NCBI GenBank assembly: GCA_029532415.1
Contig: JAQOTA010000060.1
Coordinates: 620,001 to 684,000, forward strand
DNA length: 64,000 nt
Origin: Marasmius tenuissimus
Taxonomy: Eukaryota; Basidiomycota; Agaricomycetes; Agaricales; Marasmiaceae
Reading direction: 5' to 3'
Position 1 is the stretch's first letter, and every line of letters begins with the position of its first letter. Below are positions 35,184-47,470 of this stretch, piece by piece. The notes below the pieces were generated by a model that made no database searches, had not been told where the DNA came from, and saw only the letters and a program-made list of their open reading frames with translations. The translations under genes were made by a program, and so were the position numbers.

Positions 35184-35529
35184 CATATCTACATATCTAT
35201 GGATCCTATGTTTGTATGTACAACCTCGGACTCGTGTACACTGGGCAGGGGCAGGGCATGTACGCATTAATGAAAGTTATGAATTTATGATTCAAGCGCT
35301 CGTCTCAGACGCCCAAGGCTCGGGTAAACAACGGCCAACAAGTTCATGAGGTGGGGTCGTGCTCCTCAGCGCCTTTCAGCGCTGCTTCAACCAAGGCTTC
35401 CAGGTTTGAACAGCTCCGTGGTCAGCTCTGTGCTGTCTCATAGCACTCGTCATCTGCAAGTATCTATTTCAAGATATCATCCTGCTTGTTCTTACTCTAT
35501 TCTCCAGTCAGATTGGTTACCCCAGTGGA
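35184..35529. other. Intergenic region
   Basis: It holds the 3' flank of the coiled-coil gene and the promoter of the RING gene. The last 60 bp are C/T-rich. No gene or repeat is seen. Confidence 0.4.
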
Positions 35530-37628
35530 ATGTCCGACGCGCGTACAGAACGAAATGGTCTACGAAGGTCCCGTTCTGCTCCAGATGTTCCCTCAGATTC
35601 CAATCGGCGCCCCTCGAGTGATGGCTTGAGCAACACACAGGCTACAGGACCCTCGGCTTCAAGGTCAAATTGTAACAGTCTTGGTCGTACAGCGACTGAC
35701 GAAGATGGTAGAAATAGTCGACATCAAGGACCTTCCCGCTCCGGGACGACTGGAAGCACTATATCATCACCGCCTGCTGCAACATTATCGTCTTCTCGTC
35801 GTGCTGAAGGGACCAGAACGCAACCAACCCGACCTCAGGACAGACCGCCACCACAACAGTATCACCCTCATCGTTCATTCATCTACAGGGCAATGATCTA
35901 TCTTGGATACGGTCGCGGAGCATCGCCTAACCGAAAGATTCTTGTTTCCCTGATATGGAACCTTGCATGGGGATTCGCTCAGGTTCTTCCCCCTTATCAT
36001 CATCCTTCGGCTGTGCATCTCAGCTGATGCTCTTGGCCCGCAGATCGTGACTATCATCGGCATACTTGCTTACGCCGCAACGGCCTCAAGCCCAACGGAA
36101 GGTCGTATGAACGAATGGAGTGCTTGCTCTCGACCATTAGGAGTATGGGCATGCTTATGGATAGGAAGGGTCCTCGTGGCATGTACATTGGCCTTCTGGG
36201 GTTGGAAAAGAGACAAGGCGACGTGAGTACATAAATGTCCCTGCTTCCAGTCGAACCCCAGTCCTTCTCGAGCGGCTGTGACTAACATCAGTTTTAGGCG
36301 TGCTTTGCGAGACCTTGAAACAGGAACGTCCAATAATGCTGTACCCCATTCGAGAATCCCAGGAACGACACCGACCCCGACCCATCCTCCATCCCCTGGC
36401 CGCTCGGAGAGTCACCAGCGCGGCACCAGTTCCTCTACTGAACCAGAGGCACCACTTCTTCCACACACAATCTTCTTCAGAAGGTGAGTGGCAGTACGGC
36501 GGTTCATGCTGTCAATCTCACAAGATATGATCCCACTGCCTTTAGATTGTCCCTATTCTCGTCCCTGTACAGCCTGAGCTGGTTCTTGACCGCGCACATA
36601 CTGGTTTACACGTCTGTCAAGACCTGTCGCCAATCATCACCACACCTATGGTGGCTGGTCTTCAGCATTCTATGCATCACATACCTGATGATTTGGAAGT
36701 CATCATTCTCGGGTTGGTTGTCTTCATCATTGGGCCGATTATCATTGTAAGTGGTTTTGGTCTCAAGATCAAAATGCCTCAGCGCACTTACACAACCTAC
36801 ACACAGCTGCTGTGGAATATCTTCTTGATATGCATTGGACGTCATCCAATCCAAAACCCTCATATGATCAAGCCAGAGATCGGCAAACTTCCCAAATCTG
36901 CTGTTGACCGTATCCCGTTGGTGATGTACATACCGCCGCCTCCTGATGCGCCGCCCGTCGAAGGGCCCATCACGATTCCTGACGCTGCTTATTCATACCC
37001 CCCGAAAAACCCGCAGCCTACCCCCGCACGTCCGAAGAGGCGGTTCAAGTTCATTGGAAAATTCTCTAAAGCAAATAGAAAAGAAGGTTCGGCAGATGGC
37101 ACCAGCAAAACTGGCGCTAAGGACGAGAAGACGAAAGCTGACGACGAGGACTCTTGGGAAGCTCATTGGGAGAAGGACGGTTATCCGTTTGTCGTGCTCG
37201 AGAATAACCGTGCTGCTTGCGCGATCTGCCTCATGGACTTTGAAGAGCCTAAACGGATAAAACGGGGCAACGAGCCTGCTGACACTCAGGATACTTTGGT
37301 CGAACCGGCCTCCAAGACGGAGAGTAGTCCTGCGGCGACGGAATCGACAACTGAAAGCATAACTGAAGAGCAGCGTGAACGCGATGCTTCGAACCTCAAG
37401 CTAGAGCACGCTGGAGATGGTGCACAACCACTAAGGCTATTGACGTGTGGCCATGTTTTCCACGTATTTGCTTCCCTCCTGCTTCCCTGTGCTTCCATTG
37501 ACAAATTGCTCACTCAGAAAACCTGTCTCGATCCTTGGCTGACCGACGTCTCAGGGAGGTGTCCCGTATGTCAAAGACCAGTAGAACTTCCAGAGCCCAG
37601 TAAAAAGAAGAGAAGTCGACGACAATAA
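35530..37628 (+). CDS. Membrane RING-H2 E3 ligase-like protein
   Basis: A disordered Ser/Arg-rich N-terminus (MSDARTERNGLRRSRSAPD) leads to several membrane spans (VSLIWNLAWGFAQIVTIIGIL, VLVACTLAFWGW, LSWFLTAHILVYT, WWLVFSILCITYLM, VIILGLVVFIIGPIIILLW). A cytosolic RING-H2 domain follows. The first Cys pair is CAICLMDF; the second half is LLTCGHVFHKTCLDPWL and CPVCQRPV. About 65 disordered residues lie between these halves, much longer than in usual RING loops. The frame breaks by one base between YLMI and LEVIILG at the TTT run 36692-36694; one extra T restores it. The likely role is membrane-linked ubiquitin transfer, as for Tul1/Asi-type ligases, though the substrate is unknown. Confidence 0.82.
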
Positions 37629-37759
37629 TCAACTACATACTTAACTGTACATTTCTATCTCCGTCGTCATAACCATGTAGCGTATTGTATTTTATTCTTA
37701 CTCATAAATCACCTACTTATGCTCAGCGGGATGGAGGTCGCAAGCAAGTCAAGCACGAT

Positions 37760-38842
37760 CTACTCTACTTCTATCTTGCGACCCTCCCAATCTTCCCTCA
37801 GTCGAGCTTCGACAATTGCATCTAACTCTTTTGCCCGATCCACTGCTACGTTGACTATCTTCATCACGTCTTCAGGTGCGAGGGGAACACCTCCGCTTTT
37901 TTGTACCACACATAGTTCGCGTTGAGGGTTGAGAGCGATAGACATGAGTCCTCCGCTTAGCCGTTGCTCGAGTTGATTTGGATCTAACACGATCGGTAAT
38001 GGGGTGTCGTTGAAAAATGCGAAGGTGAAGCAGTAAGGTGTGTGATGGAGGGAGAGAGGAAGGGGAGCGCGGGATGTCGATGGGTGCTACAGGTTATTTG
38101 AATGGTCAGAGAGCGGTCGTGAATAGGAAGAATGGACACATACAACGGTGACTTCGTCTCCGACAACTTCAACCTCTGGCCTCCTGAAATGTTTCAACAC
38201 GACGAGACCAGCCAAGCATGCGCAATCGAGAAGGTTTCCTGAATCTGCTAGACAGTGTATCGTCAAGCGAAGGTGCCACACCTGACGCGACACGGTTGAT
38301 CAGAACTCGGAAAGGACTGATACTCCGCTCAGAAACGCACCCTCTGTCCAGCCAAAATACATAGAGATTCCTTATCGACCGTATCACTCCTTCTGATCAC
38401 TTTGTCCAGCATCCGTGTGATTGTTACTTCCTCCTCGGAAGGGCTAGATTCGTGGCAAACTTCAAGTCAAATTCCAATTCAGAAATGAACGCACGTACCT
38501 ACCGACCAAGCTCGTACTCGCTGGAAGCCATAGGAGAAAGCTCAGAGTGAATGGTTATGAGCCCTTCAAAGGGTCTTTCAGGTGGAGGCTTGACCATTTT
38601 TGCGTCGATATTCGCCAGTACTCTAACGAGGTTAAGGGATTTATCAGAGCAAGTCAAGGATAAGATTCTACGTTTACTCGCCTCGTCTTTCCAAGAGCAC
38701 ATTCTACCGTTCCGAGCTCCTCACTGAACTTTATTTCTGGAGAGCGCATTTCCAGAGGAACACGTCCATCGAGCCTCAATGACTCTTTGAGAGCGGAGAA
38801 GAGGAATTCTTTTTCAGGGATAGATGGTGATGGTGGTCGCAT
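37760..38842 (-). CDS. RRP45: Exosome subunit RRP45 (EXOSC9)
   Basis: This is a core ring subunit of the nuclear and cytoplasmic RNA exosome with an RNase PH fold. The start MRPPSPSIPEKEFLFSALKE at 38842 matches the usual Rrp45 N-terminus. It is followed by SLRLDGRVPLEMRSPEIKF, the PH-fold core (VLANIDAKMVKPPPERPFEG), and TIHSELSPMAS. The second half reads WHLRLTIHCLADSGNLLDCA and ends in TPLPIVLDPNQLEQRLSGG, then the final helix DWEGRKIEVE. As in other eukaryotic Rrp45 proteins the subunit is expected to be structural and not catalytic. There are several short introns. It sits 266 bp downstream of the stop of the PL14 gene on the same strand. Confidence 0.88.
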
Positions 38843-39108
38843 CTTGAGCGCGTAAAAACTGCTTTGATCGAACGAAGCGAAAAGTTCCCGCGCCCCGCGT
38901 TTCTGAATCCGGACTTGCCAGTGCCACAATGGCAGGGACCTTTCACAGTAATGCCCTGTAATAACGTCCCCGAAGGGCTCCTGGATAGTATCTGGATATT
39001 CTGATAGCTGGTGATGGTATATCATGTACAACATGAATGTAGTCCTAAATTCTGTCCGTAACTCTTGAGAAATACGTAACGAGTCCATGGAGGCAGCGCT
39101 GTGCCGCA

Positions 39109-40412
39109 TCAGTAAATCCATAACGTCGATAGATAAGCAACGAACGGTAACAAAAAGAGGTTTGCCTGCACCACTGATGAGGTCGCTGAGCTTTTCACTT
39201 TCTTTCCGAATAGCTTCGAGGGGGCGGAGCTACCCCACAACGTCAGGTTGCGATAATAGGTATATGTATCTTGGGGCGTCGACCAACTGTTGTCGGAACC
39301 TGCCATAATGGAAGAGTCAGCTCATTTACTTACACAAAGGGGTAAAAAGGAGTGACCTCCAAAGAACGTCCTAGAGAAGGCGAATAAGCTGAGCAAAAAT
39401 ACACGATAGTACGGCAGGAACGTACGAGAAATACAGTCCGTTGACATCCACCTCAGAACTTGTCCGGAGCTGAAGGCCTTGCTGCGAGATTACTTGAAGG
39501 TCGTTGACGCTTTTGACGACGTCAGGACTCGGCGGACATCCTCCACGAACTAACATCCGACAAACTCACTAGAGTTGAACATTACCATTGGCTACGTCCG
39601 GCGGATTGTTGAGTTGAACCAAGAGGATGACATGACTCCACCTATGGTACAGGTCGGGTATCGGTCAAGGGTGAAGAAAGAAACTCCTTACTGTCCGGCA
39701 GCGAAAATGAACGAACCCCTCGATACACTGATACCAAAATCTGAGTTGCAGGTAATATTGCGCTGCTTGCAAAGGCCATTCGGAGACTGCATGTAGGCAT
39801 AAACTGGGTGGTGATTCATTGAGAAAGAAGCATCCAACGAAGGAGGAAAGACAAACCTTCTCCGGCGCCATCCTGTCTCCACATTAACCTAGTACTGAAG
39901 CAGTCACGTCCAGTAGGTCGTTTACCCCCACTGCAACCGGCCGAATTGGGTCCCCCTCTGAGTCCTGGGAGTTTCCCGCCCTTGACCCACTCGAAGTCTT
40001 TGTCAAAAGCAATTTCGTAGCTCAGCATCATCGACTGGAAAGTCCCGCTTTGGGAGGCGTTCCAAACGTTGATGAATTGGACGCCTCCCGTGTCGTGTGA
40101 ATAGCTGCCTTTGGGGTATGCGACTCTCAATACGGGTTCCGGAGTCGAAGTCAGAGGATCGGTAACAAAAGCGAGGTCTCCACCACGATCTTGGATCTTT
40201 CCTTTGCCTAGGGACCACTCGGATTCAATATGAGACTGAGCATCGGAGCTCGAGAGTGTGGCAGTAGGAAACGGGAATGAAGTACTCGTAGAGAGTGAAT
40301 ATTGAGAGGCTAACGCGTCGACCCCCGTCTCTATTGACAGGGAGGACCTGGTCAAGACAAAAAATAAGGAGGAAGAAAGAAAGAGACGGCGGGAAGAAGG
40401 GAAAGTGTACAT
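39109..40412 (-). CDS. Polysaccharide lyase family 14-like secreted protein
   Basis: This is a predicted secreted lyase of the alginate/glucuronan type (PL14). The start is MYTFPSSRRLFLSSSLFFVL, a signal peptide. The core has YEIAFDKDFEWVKGGKLPGL, a Cys pair (AGCSGGKRPTGRDCF), and the strand FSTRLMWRQDGAGE. Then come YAYMQSPNGLCKQRNITCNS, WNRVILLVQLNN, and YFSTFFGGSDNSWSTPQ, the PL14 beta-jelly-roll end. The C-terminus is hydrophobic (LFLLPFVAYLSTLW) after a Ser-rich stretch, suggesting GPI anchoring. A 14-nt exon at 39357-39370 encodes part of the STFFGG motif. It is divergent from the amino-acid transporter gene, with only 81 bp between the start codons. The substrate cannot be told from sequence; uronic acid polymers are usual for the family. 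Confidence 0.8.
39357..39370 (-). other. 14-nt microexon in PL14 gene
   Basis: It reads GACGTTCTTTGGAG on the minus strand, between introns GTACGT...CTCTAG and GTCACT...GGCAG. It joins LYFS to GSDNSW and rebuilds FSTFFGGSD, a conserved PL14 strand. Without it the frame fails. Confidence 0.8.
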
Positions 40413-40493
40413 GGCGGTCGGGAGGAGAAGAAGGATGGTCTCACGTGACCCCTCCACACACGATGAACTTGGCGCCGCTCGCTGTACCTCACA
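40413..40493. promoter_or_regulatory. 81-bp divergent promoter with CACGTG box
   Basis: Only 81 bp separate the start codons of the PL14 gene (minus) and the amino-acid transporter (plus). A palindromic CACGTG, a bHLH-type site, lies at 40442-40447. The 5' UTRs must be very short, or one gene starts transcription inside the other. I see no TATA box. Confidence 0.5.
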
Positions 40494-42647
40494 ATGTTCA
40501 GCCAATCCTCCCGAAAAGCTACTGCTCGCAATCCTGACCACGAGTATACCCAACCTCTTCTCGGCTCAGACGGAAACGGAAATGTTGGAGACGATAGCGT
40601 TGTTTTCTCTCTCTCGGACGAAGACTCTGACTCTGAGCAAACTCCACGACAATCCTCCGTCGTAAATGCTGGCAACCGGGGCACCAGGGGCGAGCACTCT
40701 GTGCGCTTCGAAGAAGACGTTCATATAATTGCGCCTGTGCTACGGTCAACGATCTCAAGTCGGGAGGCTGGTACGTTGCCTGTTCGTGACGTATTGAATT
40801 CGAAATATCTAATGTTCTGTCCATACAGAGTACGACCTCGACACGGATGAACTCGACGATGAAGACGCTTCGTCCTCGCGCGTTTCGAGGGGCTACGCAG
40901 ATAACACCATGCCATTGATTGTCGGGTTGTTTGATACATCCGCTCGTCGTAGCTTGGATAGCTCTATACCACTAGGAGAAAATGGATATGACCCTGCAGT
41001 GAATGTAGACTTGGAGGAGTTGGCTGCGAAACGGACTGCTGGAGGCGGAATGCTAGATTCAATAGCCAACATGGCGAATTCGATATTGGGAGCAGGTGTG
41101 TAAACATGTTCTTTGACACTTTGAATGCCTTTCTCACTTCGAACGTGTCCCAGGTATCATCGGTAAGTCAACTTTGAGAAATCACTTCGAACGTGTCGCC
41201 AATTCGATCCTCCAGGACTTCCTTACGCCGTCAGTCAGGCCGGATTCGTGACTGGTCTTTTCCTGTTGGTGTTGTGCTGCGGTTTGACCGATTGGACCAT
41301 CAACCTGATAGTCATAAACGCCAAATTAAGTGGAAGTAACTCTTACATGGACATTATGAGCCATTGTTTTGGCTCTAGTGGGCGTGCGGCGGTTTCTTTC
41401 TTCCAGTTTACCTTTGCTTTCGGCGGTGAGCTCATGCAAAACCTCCAGTGTCCAACTCGTCTTCTCATACCCCGTAGGCATGATCGCGTTCTCCATCATT
41501 ATCGGAGACACAATACCTCGCGTTATTGGCTCAGTCTTCCCCTCTCTCTCCACCGCACCCTTGCTTTGGATCTTCACCAACCGCCAGTTCGTCATCTTCC
41601 TATGCACAGCTTGTGTTTCGTACCCGTTGTCCCTTTACCGTGACATTCACAAGTTGTCCCGTGCCTCGGGACTGGCTCTCATCGGAATGTTGATCATTGT
41701 GTTTGCTGTACTTATTGAGGGCCCACACGTACCTCCAGAACTGAAAGGAGATCCATCGAAACGATACTCCTTCGTCAATCCTGGCATAATACAGGCAATC
41801 GGTGTCATATGTTTTGCATTTGGTGAAGCCATTCATCCCGGTTCACTTTCATATGTCGCTCACTTCGTATCACAGTCTGTCACCACAATTCACTCCTTAT
41901 CTATGGGAGTCTTCGTACTCCTACACTCGACCGGTTCGCACAAGTAACCCACGTATCGACCATCCTCTCCTTGCTCTGCTGTTGTACTCTTGCCATCTCT
42001 GCCTTCATCGTGTTCACAGACAAGACCCAAGGCAACATCTTGAACAATTTCCCTTCAGTAAGCAAGAACCCCTCTTCTCGGGGTTTTCCTCTGACTCTCA
42101 ATCCTTATTAGGACGACACCTTGATCAACGTGGCGAGGTTCTGCTTCGGACTGAATATGTTCACAACGCTACCACTAGAACTCTTCGTTTGCAGAGAGGT
42201 GAGGAAGGCGATTTGCTGGTAAATCTGCACTAACCACAGTGAGTAGGTAATCGAACAATACTTTTTCTCGCATGAACGCTTCAGTCCTCAGCGACACTTA
42301 TTCTTCACAACGACTATCCTTTTCTCTTCGATGCTGAGTAGGTTAACCTTCGTTCAATTCCCCTGTCCTACAATGCTTATTCCGCGCTCCTCCCAGTCGC
42401 ACTCATTACTTGTGACCTTGGAGTCATGCTCGAAATCACAGGAGGTGTCTCCGCCACAGCTATGGCTTTCATCTTCCCCGCTGCGTGTTACCTCAAGCTC
42501 TCGAATCAGTCGGAGCCGTGGTACAGCCGTAAAAGATTACCAGCTTTGGCCTGCGTGGTCTTCGGAGTGACTGCAATGACACTATCACTCCTTCTTGCGC
42601 TGAGAAAATCGTGGACCCGGGAAGGGGACGCAAAAATGTGCATGTGA
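40494..42647 (+). CDS. AVT/SLC38-type amino-acid transporter
   Basis: This is a multi-span amino-acid transporter of the AAAP family, probably vacuolar. The long acidic N-terminus (SLSDEDSDSEQTP) precedes the hallmark SIANMANSILGAGIIGLPYA. About ten more spans follow (GLFLLVLCCGLTDWTINLIV, FAFGGMIAFSIIIGDTIPRV, LFVCREVIEQYFFSHE, IALITCDLGVMLEITGGVSA). The IIG of the hallmark comes from a 9-nt exon at 41154-41162. Other introns include GTAGGT and GTGAAG donors. The N-terminal motif and length (about 560 residues) fit Avt3/Avt4/SLC38A11-like export carriers better than plasma-membrane permeases, but the direction of transport is an inference. Confidence 0.85.
41134..41197 (+). repeat. 16-nt direct repeat in introns flanking a microexon
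   Basis: TCACTTCGAACGTGTC occurs at 41134-41149 and again at 41182-41197, once in each intron on either side of the 9-nt exon. The offset is 48 nt. Confidence 0.9.
41154..41162 (+). other. 9-nt microexon in amino-acid transporter
   Basis: The exon GTATCATCG sits between introns 41096-41153 (58 nt) and 41163-41215 (53 nt). It encodes the central I-I of GAGIIGLPYA, the most conserved motif of the family. Both introns carry the same 16-nt string TCACTTCGAACGTGTC. Confidence 0.88.
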
Positions 42648-42824
42648 TTTCCAGATGCACTTGCGACTTGCACGTAAGTACATACCCCCACGGACTTGGC
42701 GGACCGCACTGCACGTATATTACATGGACCCATCTACTTATTGTCGCTCAAGTTTGTGGTGGACAAGGCTATAATGATATGTAAAATAAGACCCATAGAT
42801 TATAATGCAAAGGATTGGAATGAC

Positions 42825-44795
42825 TCAGGTCCTGGCCACAGCCTCCTTGAGCCCCTCAATCTCGTCCAAATTCTCAAGTCGAACTCCTTTGGCTTTGCTT
42901 TCCACGGCCGATAAAGGGGAGACGTTTACACCTTTGTAGTTCGCCCAGAAGTAGTCAATCTTCTCGAAAGGCCATGGATCGGGGTTTCGGTCTTCCGGGG
43001 CACAGACAAGCAACCAGATCGCATCGTAGCCTCCAGCTGGAAGAGACTTTGTGATGGGCAAAAGATTCAAGAGCAAGGACGAGGATCGCCACTCACCGCC
43101 TGGAACACCACCACCAATCACGCCCGCCTGTGAGATACACTGATCGAGGAGAGTTGTTTGTTCTGGAGGTTCGATTGGAACCCCTGCCAACTTGCCCATT
43201 TCTCTCATCTTTGCCCGTATCGTCTGGCGATAGAACAAGGTTGAGCATGACAGGGACAAGACTTTGAGGTAGATACGTATAGAAACCCGCGTACCTCAGT
43301 TATCTGATGAACATCGTGAAACGTCTGTGCAACAGCAGTTTCTTCTTTGGATAAGGAAGGATCTGCGGTCCACTAAATGCAGCCAGTGAGCCTCATGTGC
43401 TTCCGGGAAATGAAGTCCAGGAAGTGATTACCTGTAGCGGTTGAAGCGACGAGATGTATTTGAGAGCTCGGCTGTAATTGTCCGGATCTCGCGTATGCAA
43501 CTCGGTGAGCTGCTGGAGTGCCTTCGCGAGAGATTGATTGTGCTGGTCTAGGTCATTCCAGAGGGCGTCGGCTATATAAGCATTCTCAATGAATATCGGT
43601 AAAGCGGCAGGGGCTTCCCACAAACCTTTCACGCTATCTTCCTTACGCCATTGAAGAACCTTTCCTACCAACGAGGGAGTATCACTTCCGGCGTCGACAT
43701 CTGCAAGCATCAGACGGGTCAAGGGCGGAAGTGAAAACGGCTGAACACGGTGATTCCATGATTTGTTCGACGGTGATAGAATCGGGAATAGCGATTGTGG
43801 AGTATGAGCCTAGAAACCGTCGTGTAGGGGGAGGGGGTAGAAAGAAGGAAGAGAGATGGAGAGAAAGCTAGTGTTAGGACTACAGTGGCGTTGAGATTAC
43901 AGATTCCAAAAAGGAAATTCATTCACCGTTTCATCCGACATCAAATCCTTCAGTACCGCGGGATCGAAGCGCCTGTAGATGTGGCTGCCAAAGACTGCTG
44001 AAGACACGTCGAATCCGCTACCGACTTTCCCCTGAGCAAGACAATGAACAAATTGAGAAACGTTGTGGGCGAGGTGCCGGCCTTCGTTGTTGACGTCTTC
44101 AAACGCGGATGAGGAAATAACTTCGAGATGAAGCAATAGCGAAGAAACCAAGGAAGTTATGAGAGCTGCCGATGATCCTAGACCGGTTTTGTGGACTTCA
44201 GAGAGCGGGACACCTTGCGGACAGAATGGTTGAATTTTGGACAAGGATTGGATGCTACGAGGTAGGCCTTTTGCTTCGAGCTAGAAGAGACATATTACTT
44301 CCCGCACAAGCACAATATCGCCATTTCAAAAAACTACCTGAGCTCGTTGAGAGTAAAAGTCATTATCTCCAACAATCGTGATATCCAGTCCCCGAGCGAG
44401 AATTTTCGAAACGGTGGTCGTGCCTCGAACTTCACAAGCTAATGATATCGTGTTTTGAAGCGCCAGGTGAACGAATCTATTCTTGCTCGAGCTGTCAATG
44501 TCATGATCATGAGTCTAGTGTTTCAAAGTGAAGACGACGGCGTTTACTTCTGTGATGTTGGATCAACTATTGTTGGGTCGAATTGGATCGTGTACGACCA
44601 TGCTGCGTTTTCAAATTGGGGAGATCGAACACGTATCACCGCCTGGTCAACATTGCTGGAAGCAGCCTGGATGACGGTGTAGAAACGAGGAGATGCAGAG
44701 ACGACGATGCCAGAGTATGTTGGATCAAGAACAAGATAGCCGCCCGCGACAAGGACTTTGCCTGGAGCGGACACGACTGTGACTGTGGGGGCCAT
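42825..44795 (-). CDS. ERG8: Phosphomevalonate kinase
   Basis: This cytosolic mevalonate-pathway enzyme phosphorylates 5-phosphomevalonate to the diphosphate, feeding sterols, dolichol, ubiquinone and haem A side chains. GHMP kinase motifs are clear: VVSAPGKVLVAGGYLVLD (motif 1), HKTGLGSSAALITSLV (motif 2, ATP loop), and GGGVPGAGGYDAIWLLV (motif 3). The middle has GKVGSGFDVSSAVFGSHIYR. The C-terminal block is IRAKMREMGKLAGVPIEP, then LENLDEIEGLKEA. An upstream in-frame ATG at 44822 (MQGQQRVFP) also exists. I prefer MAPTVTVV because family members begin just before the SAPGK motif. Five or more introns are seen. It is a single-copy housekeeping gene in fungi. Confidence 0.9.
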
Positions 44796-45021
44796 TGGGA
44801 ATACTCTTTGCTGGCCCTGCATAACTCAAGCAATGCCTTTATACCTCCACCTCAAGATGACTGATGAGATAAGCGCAAGAAAGGGAAAAAAGAAAACGGA
44901 TTTTGGAAAGGGACAACAAGACGGAAAAACTAATTGAACACAGTTCAAACAAGAACGGATGCTTTTGCCAACGAATTATTAAAGAATATACAACAGTCCC
45001 AAGGCTAATAACACAGACATT

Positions 45022-46447
<1,426 letters not shown>

Positions 46448-46780
46448 GGTGGTAGAAGCGGAAGGGAGCGCAGTCCAAGGTATTCAGATTCAGCGACGCG
46501 TAAGTAGGCCCGATCCCCCGCCCGAGTTCGGGTATGACGAAAGAGAGATTTCGTGCGAATTGAATTCCTCCACTCACACTTGTCAGTTTACTCGGCAAGC
46601 TTTATGTTCAGATGTTGCAGAAAAACATTCCTCATGTTGAAAAGGACAGTACATTGGGGTGGAAAGCTACAGGAATAGGCTGGTGCTGCAGATAATACAG
46701 GTGAGGTATATGTAGATAAATATTAAGTAGATGAGATGCGTCTAAAGGACCAGCGATTCACGTTCGAGCATAGAGATTAT

Positions 46781-47470
46781 TTAGGGGGTATATGAGGGAC
46801 ACCGTGACGGTGGCGAAGCCGCTGTGAGACGCTCGTCAAGAACAGACCAGTCCTCAGAACATCTCGCAGGAATAACCGTACGATGAGTGGGCCATGCAAT
46901 GGATGAGTAGCTTGGGAGTGAATCATCAAGAGTGACGGTGTTAAACTCTTGGTAATCAGGACTACCAGTCAATGATAGATCTTGAGAAGGACGGTCCAGT
47001 CGAAGGTCAACCTCGCTCTGAGAAAAGCGCTGAACGAGACGCGGTCGACGATGGCCATATGGCATAGGTCGTGAAATTTGGTACGTTGTGAGTTGAGGTC
47101 TCGGTGAGAGGATCCCTATAACACTTGCTGGACGAGTCCGAGTCTCTCGATGCCTTCGTCTCTTTTGACTGGGCCTTTGTGTAGTTGAGTCAGTGCTCCG
47201 TGATCGAGCAGGTTTGTTCACCTGTAGGTCATGAGCCACACATTGAGGATTCAGGAAGTTGACGGAGGGAAGTAAAGACGCAAGACTCACAGTATCGGGG
47301 GAATTGTTGGAGAAAATGCTTCTGGATTTTATGAGCAATCTGATTATTCTTCCGCGTTGCTTCTGAGTGCAATATGAGAGATGAGAACGTTGGTACTTGA
47401 GAGAAGGATCTACCTCTGCGGAACTGTTCTCTGCTCTTCTTCCCTCTCTCTTGATCAGTCGATGAAGCAT
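46781..47470 (-). CDS. Basic hypothetical protein
   Basis: No domain is recognised. The preferred model starts MLHRLIKREGRRAENSSAE at 47470, is spliced to KQRGRIIRLLIKSRSIFSNN, then to VNKPARSRSTDSTTQRPSQK, and ends PSRCPSYTP at 46781. It is basic and Ser/Pro-rich, about 185 residues. The same splice sites also allow another frame starting at MPLADIIAPPGSLV (about 47543), which gives KKSREQFRREATRKNNQIAH and ends soon after at CEQTCSITEH. Which frame is used cannot be decided without expression data. It is divergent from SDH2. Confidence 0.45.
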   Translation of the reverse strand: MLHRLIKREGRRAENSSAEVDPSLKYQRSHLSYCTQKQRGRIIRLLIKSRSIFSNNSPDTVSLASLLPSVNFLNPQCVAHDLQVNKPARSRSTDSTTQRPSQKRRRHRETRTRPASVIGILSPRPQLTTYQISRPMPYGHRRPRLVQRFSQSEVDLRLDRPSQDLSLTGSPDYQEFNTVTLDDSLPSYSSIAWPTHRTVIPARCSEDWSVLDERLTAASPPSRCPSYTP

